Assembly (NCBI GenBank): GCA_012841485.1
Contig: DUUU01000631.1
Location: 1-6,065 of the forward strand
Reading direction: 5' to 3'
Length of the DNA stretch: 6,065 nucleotides
DNA from: Armatimonadota bacterium
GTDB taxonomy: Bacteria > Armatimonadota > JAAZEB01
The notes under the pieces are model-generated. The model was not told the origin of the DNA, made no database searches, and was given only the letters and a program-made list of their open reading frames with translations. This document shows, one piece after another, positions 1-5,018 of this stretch (the first letter of the stretch is position 1; the number at the start of each line of letters is the position of its first letter). Both the position numbers and the translations under genes were made by a program.

Positions 1-64
1 GGCACCGGGAGGGAACGAGACGGTTGATCTACCTTAGCCGCAGGAATCGTGGCGCAACGGCGCT

Positions 65-2362
65 CTACCGCGGGAGGTGGTAGGGCTTGCCGATCTCCTC
101 CATGTGCCGCAGGCCCAGATAGCCGAGGATGGAGATCTCCAACGCGCCATTAGTGGCCGTGCGGTGTCGGCCCTTCTCATCGCGCGCGAGGAAATCCCTC
201 CACTCGCGATCCACTGCCCACTGCCGGTGGAGCGTCTCCAGCCACTTCTGGAAGGCAGGCTCCTTGCCCACGGCGTCATGGTACTCGGTGAAGAGCCAGT
301 AGACGTAGGGTCCCACCCAGAACTCCAGCGGTGGGTCGTAACGCTGCCCGCGGATGGCGCAGTGGTCGGTGACATAGCGATACGCGAAGCGGGCGGCTTG
401 CGCCGCCGCGGTGGCCTGCGCGGTGCGCCCGGCACTCCGGCTTGCCAGATAGCACCCGAAGAGGCCCTCGCCAATGTAGATATTGCCCAGGAAAGTGTGG
501 CAGCCGCCCTCCACCACATCCTCGCACTGCCAGTCGAACCAGCCGGTGTCCGGCTTCATCTTCTTCATTGACCAGGCGACCGTCTGGTCCATCACTCGCC
601 AGTAGCGCTCCGGCACCTTCTCGCCTGAGACCTGCAGGGCATAGGCGAAGTACCCGAGGCCGGCAAGCGCCCGGCCCAGGTACACGTCACACTTCCGGCC
701 TTCTTGGTAGTAGACCTGCTGCTGCACGCTGCCGTCCGGCTTGGTGTTCAGCCGGACGTGGCGGATCACATCCGGTATGCCGTCCATCTCGGCGGCGGAG
801 TGCTTGGCAAGGAAGTCGGCCGCCTTCTTGCCCGCGGCAAGCAAACGCCGGACCGTCTGTTCCTCGCCCGGCACCGTGCGGAAGTAGAGGATCGAGTAGG
901 CCAGGGGGCGCAGCCATTCACCCATCTGGTTGGAGTCGTAGCTGCCGAAGCTCTCCGAGCCCCTCCCCTTGTTCTCCAGGACGTCGCCGTGGCGATCCAT
1001 CAGCTCGTTGCTCCAGGTGATGGTGCCCCCTTCCGGCGACTGCATGGCGGTGATCATATGCTCCAGGCTGTCCTTGAGCAGCGCCTCGGCAAAGCGCGCG
1101 CGGGCGATGTCGCCGGATTTGCGGAATGCCTCGGCCGCGAGCACTAGGCCCCGATCTCCGGCCTCATTTCCCTCCGTGTGCTTGCCCGACGAGTGGGCGA
1201 AGAGGCTCACAAACTGGGGGAATGTCTCCTTATTCAGCGGGTCGTAAACGTGGGGCAGGGCGATGCGCGTCCGGCACATCAGATCGCCGTAGAGGATGTC
1301 GCGCACCCAGCCGGCCATCCCAGTGCGCACCGAGAGAACGGTGTAGGTCATGCTCTCGCCGGGCGCCTTTATGTAGAGGTCGTCGCTCCCGACAAGCCCA
1401 TTCAGGAGCGACTTTCCGTCGCGCGTAACATCCGCGGTGACGAGATAGTAGCCAGGAATGAGGTTCAGCCCGGCCAGGGGAATCGCGCGCGTCAGACGCG
1501 CCGTGCTTCCCTTTGCCACCGGCTCGCCCAGCGGAGCGGTATGCACCATCTCTTTGCCGGTGAACATCTCCCTGAAGCGGAAGCGCACCGTGTCGCTGGC
1601 GGCAAGCGCCCTCTCGCCTCCCGTCTCGAAAGCGAGGAGCGCGGGGAGGTTGCCAGTCGGGTTCTCCAGGATCACCATCTCATCGCTCGTATCCGCGCGC
1701 GTGCCCAGATAGAGCGCCGCCGCGGCCTCCGTGGCGGGGAGACGGGTGAGTCCCTTCTTCAGGTTGCACAGCTCGAAGCCACCTATCTCGAAGGTGATCT
1801 CATCGCCGTGCGCATAGTCGGACTCGCAGATGAAGAAGTGAAGGAGGGTGACCTTCTCGATGGCGGGAAGGCCCCGGACGCGGAAGCGCACCGTTTGCCA
1901 CTCGCCCGCGCGGAACGGCTTCACGAGTTGGTTGATGCGCAGCTTTCCATCGGTGTGAAGGATGAAACGGATGGGTAGAAGGCGGTCGAGCTTCGATACG
2001 CCGCGAATCCGGAACTGAATCGAGTCCCAGCCGCTGAAATCGAGCGGGGGCTGGGAATCATAGCCGATGGCGGGCCATCCCTGGGGATAGGCGGCGGCGT
2101 TGAAGTGGTCCACCTTGATCCGGAAACGGAGGTAGGGGGAGCCCCAGGGCCCGTTCTCCGCCGATGGGGCCACGCTGCCCTCGGCCCCTCCCGTGGATTT
2201 CCAGCGTTCGGAGACCAGATCCGGGAGCGGCTTGGTCGCCGTGGGGTCGGGCAGATCCACCTCACGCTGCCAGGGAAGCCGCTTCGCCGCCTCAGCGGCG
2301 AGGGCTGGGCCGGCAGCCAGGAGTGTGATGAGTACCGCAGTCGAGATCCGAAGAGCAAGCAT
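65..2362 (-). CDS. Exported multidomain protein, carbohydrate-binding-like N-terminus and alpha/alpha-toroid-like C-terminus
   Basis: This 765-residue protein starts with a clear signal peptide: Arg5, a hydrophobic core at 9-17, and the cleavage motif ALA at 20-22, so it is exported. Residues about 67-198 look like a jelly-roll carbohydrate-binding domain of the CBM11/galactose-binding type, with alternating strands and a DFSGWDSIQFRIRG segment at 108-121. Residues about 214-335 are beta-rich and may be an Ig-like linker. Residues about 345-760 are predicted helical and rich in Trp, Tyr and Phe, including GNIYIGEGLFGCYLA at 626-640, as in alpha/alpha toroids of glycoside hydrolases and polysaccharide lyases. 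I cannot name the family or catalytic residues, so a polysaccharide-degrading or -binding role is inference. There are eight cysteines, six of them in the C-terminal half. The start is supported by AGGAGG at 2369-2374, six bases upstream of the ATG. It lies 186 bp downstream of the glycerate kinase gene on the same strand and may be co-transcribed with it. Confidence 0.85.
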   Translation of the reverse strand: MLALRISTAVLITLLAAGPALAAEAAKRLPWQREVDLPDPTATKPLPDLVSERWKSTGGAEGSVAPSAENGPWGSPYLRFRIKVDHFNAAAYPQGWPAIGYDSQPPLDFSGWDSIQFRIRGVSKLDRLLPIRFILHTDGKLRINQLVKPFRAGEWQTVRFRVRGLPAIEKVTLLHFFICESDYAHGDEITFEIGGFELCNLKKGLTRLPATEAAAALYLGTRADTSDEMVILENPTGNLPALLAFETGGERALAASDTVRFRFREMFTGKEMVHTAPLGEPVAKGSTARLTRAIPLAGLNLIPGYYLVTADVTRDGKSLLNGLVGSDDLYIKAPGESMTYTVLSVRTGMAGWVRDILYGDLMCRTRIALPHVYDPLNKETFPQFVSLFAHSSGKHTEGNEAGDRGLVLAAEAFRKSGDIARARFAEALLKDSLEHMITAMQSPEGGTITWSNELMDRHGDVLENKGRGSESFGSYDSNQMGEWLRPLAYSILYFRTVPGEEQTVRRLLAAGKKAADFLAKHSAAEMDGIPDVIRHVRLNTKPDGSVQQQVYYQEGRKCDVYLGRALAGLGYFAYALQVSGEKVPERYWRVMDQTVAWSMKKMKPDTGWFDWQCEDVVEGGCHTFLGNIYIGEGLFGCYLASRSAGRTAQATAAAQAARFAYRYVTDHCAIRGQRYDPPLEFWVGPYVYWLFTEYHDAVGKEPAFQKWLETLHRQWAVDREWRDFLARDEKGRHRTATNGALEISILGYLGLRHMEEIGKPYHLPR

Positions 2363-2432
2363 CAGAAGCCTCCTGATCCGGCGCGCGGGGCACCTTCCGA
2401 CAGCTGCGGCGAGCCCCGCGCCGCGCGCGAAT

Positions 2433-2460
2433 GTGGCGGTGCCACACGCGACACCGCCAC
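2433..2460 (-). repeat. Perfect 9-bp inverted repeat, candidate operator or transcript hairpin
   Basis: GTGGCGGTG at 2433-2441 and CACCGCCAC at 2452-2460 are perfect inverted copies around a 10-nt centre. In the minus-strand RNA the stem can extend inward by one G-U pair and one further G-C pair. It sits about 70 nt upstream of the exported-protein start and about 90 nt past the kinase stop. No T-run follows it on the minus strand, so it is not a classical intrinsic terminator. It could be an operator, an attenuator or an RNA-stability hairpin. Confidence 0.45.
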
Positions 2461-2495
2461 GGTATCGTTGGCAGGCAGGCCGATACTAGCGGCGC

Positions 2496-2516
2496 CTCCT
2501 GGCATGACCCAGGGAG
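2496..2516 (-). terminator. Possible weak 3' hairpin after glycerate kinase
   Basis: CCTGG at 2498-2502 pairs with CCAGG at 2509-2513 around the 6-nt loop CATGAC. Two more pairs are possible if the base at 2514 is bulged. It begins about 32 nt beyond the kinase stop codon. No T-tract follows on the minus strand, so termination here is uncertain; it could instead be a 3'-end-protecting stem. Confidence 0.25.
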
Positions 2517-2548
2517 GGAGCAACCGCTCACAGGAAGGAAAGCCTGGC

Positions 2549-3691
2549 TTACCGCAGACGCTGACCCACCAGAAGCAGACGCATCAACTCCTCGGCAGCA
2601 CGCTCGACCAAAGTAGGTCCCTGCGCGATCGCCTCGGCCACGGTGATCGGCTCGTGCAGGATGCTCACCAGCGCATCAATGCCGTGCGCATGCACAACAC
2701 CCGCATCCGATGAGTAGGAGCCGACCAAGCCCACCACTGGGATCCCGAGTTCCCCGGCAACGCGCGCAACCCCTGCAGGCGTCTTTCCAAAGACCGTCTG
2801 TCCATCGGTGCGCCCTTCTCCGGTGATCACCAGGTCGGCGCCCTGCAGGCGCTCTCGGAGCCTCACCGCCTCGATGACAATCTCGACGCCGCGGCGGAGG
2901 CTGGCGCCCGTGAAGGCGATCAGGCCCGCGCCCAGGCCACCCGCTGCGCCGGCACCGGGCACCTCGCCCACATCCTTGCCCAGGTCGCGCCGGATGATCT
3001 CGGCATAGTGGCGCAGGTTCGCGTCGAGCTGGCGGACCATCTCTGGAGTGGCGCCCTTCTGCGGGCCGTAGACGGCCGATGCGCCTCGCGCGCCCGCCAG
3101 AGGGTTCTCCACATCACAGGCGACGATCACCTCGGTCTCTGCCAGGCGTGGGTCGATACCCGAGAGATCGATCCGAGCCAGGGATGCCAGCTCTCCTCCG
3201 CCCGGGCCAATCGGCCGGCCATCGGCGTCGAGGAGCGCGGCGCCGAGCGCCTGCGCCATGCCCGCGCCACCGTCATTCGTGGCGCTTCCACCGATGCCGA
3301 TCAGCAGCTTCTTGCGCCCGCGGTTGAGGGCAGCACACATGAGCTCTCCGGTGCCTCGCGTCGTGGTCACCAGCGGGTTGCGACGACCCTCCGGCACCAG
3401 GGGGAGGCCGGACGCGGACGCCATCTCGATCACGGCGGTCTCCCCGTCGCCGAGGAGGCCAAACGTGGCGGTGACAGGCTCGCCCAGGGGGCCGGTCACG
3501 CGCTGCATCACCAGCTCGCCGCCGGTCGCGTCCACCAGGGACTGAACGGTCCCCTCACCGCCGTCGGCCATCGGCACGGCATCGATGAGGGTTTCGGGGG
3601 CGGCGCGCAGCACCCCGCGGCCAATTGCATCGCACACTTCTTGTGCGCTCAGACTTCCCTTAAACGAGTCGGGGGCTATGACGATTCGCAT
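2549..3691 (-). CDS. glxK: Glycerate 2-kinase (GarK/GlxK family)
   Basis: This 380-residue protein matches the full length usual for class I (GarK/GlxK) glycerate kinases. These phosphorylate D-glycerate with ATP to 2-phosphoglycerate in the cytoplasm, linking glycerate, glyoxylate or sugar-acid breakdown to lower glycolysis. Family signatures appear in order: the N-terminal IAPDSFKGSLSA at 5-16, PMADGGEGT at 40-48, the glycine-rich GIGGSATNDGGAGMAQALGA at 132-151, CDVENPLAG at 192-200, YGPQKGA at 208-214, PGAGAAGGLGAGL at 245-257, and DLVITGEGRTDGQT at 286-299. The ATG at 3691 places the family N-terminus exactly at residue 1, so the start is safe. No good Shine-Dalgarno precedes it: the nearest purine-rich stretch, AGGATTGAG, lies farther upstream than usual. 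A strong promoter lies about 80-110 bp upstream. The symbol is by family, since glxK and garK paralogues cannot be told apart here. Confidence 0.96.
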   Translation of the reverse strand: MRIVIAPDSFKGSLSAQEVCDAIGRGVLRAAPETLIDAVPMADGGEGTVQSLVDATGGELVMQRVTGPLGEPVTATFGLLGDGETAVIEMASASGLPLVPEGRRNPLVTTTRGTGELMCAALNRGRKKLLIGIGGSATNDGGAGMAQALGAALLDADGRPIGPGGGELASLARIDLSGIDPRLAETEVIVACDVENPLAGARGASAVYGPQKGATPEMVRQLDANLRHYAEIIRRDLGKDVGEVPGAGAAGGLGAGLIAFTGASLRRGVEIVIEAVRLRERLQGADLVITGEGRTDGQTVFGKTPAGVARVAGELGIPVVGLVGSYSSDAGVVHAHGIDALVSILHEPITVAEAIAQGPTLVERAAEELMRLLLVGQRLR

Positions 3692-3718
3692 CTTGGTTGC
3701 TCAATCCTGAGGTGTAGT

Positions 3719-3763
3719 CCGGGCAGCCCGGCGCCCTTGGTGGCGCGCGGGCGGGCTCTCCCG
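3719..3763 (-). promoter_or_regulatory. Structured GC-rich 5' leader of the glycerate kinase mRNA
   Basis: Between the predicted transcription start (near 3766) and the kinase ATG lies a leader of about 75 nt with three consecutive short inverted repeats. They are CGGG/CCCG at 3752-3755 and 3760-3763, GCGCC/GGCGC at 3731-3735 and 3742-3746, and CCGGG/CCCGG at 3719-3723 and 3727-3731. The last two share one base, so they compete slightly. No known riboswitch consensus is recognised. Some of this may simply reflect high GC content. Confidence 0.35.
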
Positions 3764-3772
3764 GCAAGTGGT

Positions 3773-3802
3773 AGGATAGCGCATCCGGGAGGGCAGTGTC
3801 AA
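3773..3802 (-). promoter_or_regulatory. Sigma-70-type promoter for glycerate kinase
   Basis: Read on the minus strand, a perfect -35 hexamer TTGACA (3797-3802) is followed by an 18-nt spacer and the -10 hexamer TATCCT (3773-3778), a 4 of 6 match to TATAAT. The first transcribed base would fall near 3766, giving a leader of about 75 nt to the kinase ATG. It stands out from the surrounding GC-rich sequence and faces the only gene it could serve. It is a consensus match by eye, not mapped. Confidence 0.65.
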
Positions 3803-3873
3803 CCGCAGGGTTGGGAAGGCGCCGGGAGGCGAATCCACGAAGCGCCCTTGTGTATCTAAGGGGATGATCCGCT

Positions 3874-3887
3874 TCGGGCCGGCCCGA
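3874..3887. repeat. 14-bp perfect palindrome upstream of the FmdB-like gene
   Basis: TCGGGCCGGCCCGA is a perfect palindrome ending 10 bp before the FmdB Shine-Dalgarno tract. It could be a binding site for a dimeric regulator or a hairpin in the leader. A GC-rich palindrome of this length can also arise by chance in such DNA. Confidence 0.3.
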
Positions 3888-3913
3888 GGCGATGTGAAGG
3901 GGGAGTCGCGAGA

Positions 3914-4111
3914 ATGCCACTCTACGAGTACCGTTGCGAGGAGTGCCAGGCACTCTTCTCTGAGCTACAGCCGATGAGCGCGTCGCGTACTGGCACGCCC
4001 TGTCCCCGGTGTGGCAGCAAGAAGACCCGCCGCGCCATCTCTACCTTTGCCAGCAAGCCGGCGGAGCCGGGGACGGCATCGTCTGGCGGCGTGTGCCTGC
4101 CAAGCGGTTGA
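3914..4111 (+). CDS. FmdB-type zinc-ribbon protein
   Basis: This small cytoplasmic protein of 65 residues begins MPLYEYRCEEC, the hallmark of the FmdB regulatory-protein family. It has two CxxC knuckles, Cys8/Cys11 and Cys30/Cys33, which should bind one zinc ion. A basic stretch KKTRRAIS follows, and the low-complexity tail ends GGVCLPSG. Many family members have a similar Gly/Cys-rich tail, so the protein appears complete although at the short end of the family range. The family name comes from a proposed regulator of formamidase, but the biochemical role of most members is unknown, and no amidase gene is nearby. The start is supported by AAGGGGGAG at 3897-3905, eight bases upstream of the ATG. 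It is divergent from glycerate kinase and convergent with the beta-barrel gene. I found no clear promoter for it. Confidence 0.9.
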   Translation: MPLYEYRCEECQALFSELQPMSASRTGTPCPRCGSKKTRRAISTFASKPAEPGTASSGGVCLPSG

Positions 4112-4115
4112 CGGC

Positions 4116-4142
4116 GCTAGACCCGGCCGGCGGTCCGCTAGC
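4116..4142 (+). terminator. Candidate 3' hairpin of the FmdB-like gene
   Basis: Four bases after the FmdB stop codon, GCTAG (4116-4120) can pair with CTAGC (4138-4142). The helix continues as ACC (4121-4123) with GGT (4132-4134) across a 3-nt bulge, closing an 8-nt GC-only loop. The following bases are CTCTACCC, not a T-tract, so this would be a non-canonical terminator or a 3'-protecting stem. Confidence 0.35.
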
Positions 4143-4156
4143 CTCTACCCATCGCG

Positions 4157-4235
4157 GCAGACGGAGAGCCGCAGATGAACGCGCGGCTGAAGGTGCGTGC
4201 GTCCCACCTGCATCCACTTGCGGCTCTCCATCTGC
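4157..4235 (-). terminator. Long 17-bp stem-loop, candidate terminator of the beta-barrel gene
   Basis: The arms at 4157-4173 and 4219-4235 are inverted copies with one difference (C4162 opposite A4230). In the minus-strand RNA that pair becomes G-U, so the stem is continuous over 17 bp; in plus-strand RNA it is a C-A mismatch. This favours a function in the transcript of the minus-strand barrel gene, whose stop codon is only 5 nt away. The 45-nt loop can itself fold: GATG (4174-4177) with CATC (4211-4214), and AGGTG (4191-4195) with CACCT (4205-4209). No T-run follows on either strand, so it is not a textbook intrinsic terminator. It could also be a dispersed palindromic repeat unit. Confidence 0.5.
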
Positions 4236-4240
4236 AAGCA

Positions 4241-4777
4241 CTAGAAGCGGAACCCCAGTTGCGCGATCAGCATGCTATCGTCTCCTGGGTCGTTGCTCGC
4301 CAGCCACCGGCCCTCGACGAACCAGTTCTTGCCGAGATTGTAGCCGGCGAAGAGCTGCCAGGCGAAGTTCACGTCGCTGCTGATGCCCATCTCAGGAATG
4401 TTCTCCTCAGAGAAGAAGACGCCAACCCCACCTCCGATGTACCACGGCGTAGCACCCAGCGAATACCTGTAGTTCAGCAGCACGGGGATCAGGCTCACGT
4501 GATCCGTCACCGGGCCGCCTGACTCCGCCCGAGTCGAGTCCACCTGGAGGAAGTCCGCACTCAGCAGGAACGTGCCACGCGACCGCTCCCTGGTCATGGT
4601 GGGGAACGAGTATTGGAGGCCGGCAATCCACGTGTTGTCGTCGTTGACATCACCGGTGAACCAGGAGAGCCCACCAGTGATTGCCAGCCGGCCTTGCTCC
4701 TGGGCGGACGCCGGCGGCGCGCTTGCCGCCAGCACCAGGACCGCGAGCGCGGCCATCACTACCCGAAACTTGATCAT
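4241..4777 (-). CDS. Small outer-membrane beta-barrel protein
   Basis: The protein has 178 residues. A signal peptide is visible: Lys3 and Arg5, hydrophobic residues 6-19, and a cleavage motif ASA at 23-25 before Gln26. The mature part of about 153 residues shows alternating polar and hydrophobic strands with many aromatics, about eight in all (near 30-41, 47-57, 67-76, 91-104, 111-122, 135-146, 150-160, 168-178), separated by polar loops. The C-terminus LIAQLGFRF ends in Phe with alternating hydrophobics, as in the beta-signal read by the BAM assembly machinery. This fits an 8-stranded barrel of the OmpW/OmpA-transmembrane kind, but no ligand or function can be given. An upstream in-frame ATG at 4873 would add 32 residues of charged sequence before the signal peptide. 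The start at 4777 is preferred because AGGAGG lies five bases before it. The gene is divergent from the oxidoreductase. Confidence 0.85.
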   Translation of the reverse strand: MIKFRVVMAALAVLVLAASAPPASAQEQGRLAITGGLSWFTGDVNDDNTWIAGLQYSFPTMTRERSRGTFLLSADFLQVDSTRAESGGPVTDHVSLIPVLLNYRYSLGATPWYIGGGVGVFFSEENIPEMGISSDVNFAWQLFAGYNLGKNWFVEGRWLASNDPGDDSMLIAQLGFRF

Positions 4778-4781
4778 CCTT

Positions 4782-4789
4782 ACCTCCTC
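4782..4789 (-). promoter_or_regulatory. Shine-Dalgarno that fixes the beta-barrel start
   Basis: On the minus strand this reads GAGGAGGT, a near-complete anti-16S match. It sits five bases (from AGGAGG) before the ATG at 4777 and puts the signal peptide at the very N-terminus. This rules against the longer reading from 4873. Confidence 0.85.
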
Positions 4790-4793
4790 TGAA

Positions 4794-4813
4794 CGCCTTC
4801 GGCGGTATTCGCC
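4794..4813 (-). promoter_or_regulatory. Mutually exclusive hairpin arms just upstream of the barrel-gene Shine-Dalgarno
   Basis: Three 4-nt blocks alternate here: CGCC (4794-4797), GGCG (4801-4804) and CGCC (4810-4813). The central block can pair with either neighbour, with loops of 3 or 5 nt, but not both at once. The element ends 4 bp from the Shine-Dalgarno. The stems are short, so a regulatory role is only a possibility. Confidence 0.2.
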
Positions 4814-4871
4814 GTTAGTTCCATGCCGCGGGGGAGAGATAGGCGCCCTCTCCTTCGCAGGGGTGTCATTC

Positions 4872-4901
4872 AACCTATTCCCTGCGCACTAGGCGTGCCA
4901 A
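4872..4901 (-). promoter_or_regulatory. Possible promoter of the beta-barrel gene
   Basis: On the minus strand TTGGCA (4896-4901, 5 of 6 match to a -35) is followed by an 18-nt spacer and TAGGTT (4872-4877, 3 of 6 match to a -10). It would give a leader of about 90 nt and would exclude the alternative ATG at 4873 from the transcript. The -10 match is poor. Confidence 0.25.
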
Positions 4902-5002
4902 ACATCGTTTAGGGGCATCTGGAGCTCGGGGGAGCAGGGGAGAGGAGTTGCCGCGCTGCGGGCGAACGGAGTTACGGTCCACGCGCTAGGGGTGGACCCG
5001 GG

Positions 5003-5010
5003 AAAGGAGT
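5003..5010 (+). promoter_or_regulatory. Shine-Dalgarno that fixes the oxidoreductase start
   Basis: AAAGGAGT lies eight bases before the ATG at 5019. The upstream in-frame GTG at 4992 lacks a comparable site and would place this purine tract inside the coding sequence, so the ATG is preferred. Confidence 0.8.
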
Positions 5011-5018
5011 CTGCGTCG

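Larger units (their letters stand above)
2363..2548 (-). other. Intergenic region between glycerate kinase and exported protein
   Basis: This 186-bp gap separates two genes on the same strand. It contains two dyads, at 2498-2513 and 2433-2460, and the Shine-Dalgarno AGGAGG of the downstream gene at 2369-2374. I found no convincing sigma-70 promoter in it: a TAGTAT hexamer on the minus strand near 2481-2490 has no matching -35. Whether the downstream gene is read through from the kinase promoter or has its own is therefore open. No ORF or RNA gene is evident. Confidence 0.5.

Noticed and set aside
1..64. Short stretch beyond the exported-protein stop, with GCGC-AACG-GCGC at 52-63
   Set aside because: A 4-bp GC stem is expected by chance at this GC content. 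No gene or terminator is supported there.
1178..1978. A 266-residue open frame on the plus strand
   Set aside because: It lies wholly antisense to the exported-protein gene, has no domain-like sequence, and is what high-GC third-position bias produces opposite a real gene.
2540..2550. AAGCC-T-GGCTT palindrome overlapping the kinase stop
   Set aside because: With a one-base loop it cannot form a stable hairpin, and it overlaps coding sequence.
3008..3859. A 283-residue open frame on the plus strand
   Set aside because: Mostly antisense to the well-supported glycerate kinase. Its composition is not protein-like, and it runs through the kinase promoter and leader.
4778..4873. N-terminal extension of the barrel protein from the ATG at 4873
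   Set aside because: It would put 32 charged residues before a signal peptide and ignore the strong Shine-Dalgarno at 4782-4789.
4948..4976. TTGCCG-like -35 upstream of the oxidoreductase
   Set aside because: No acceptable -10 hexamer occurs 16-19 nt downstream, so it is not reported as a promoter.
4992..5018. GTG start for the oxidoreductase
   Set aside because: No ribosome site precedes it, while the ATG at 5019 has AAAGGAGT at ideal spacing and places the Rossmann strand at the N-terminus.
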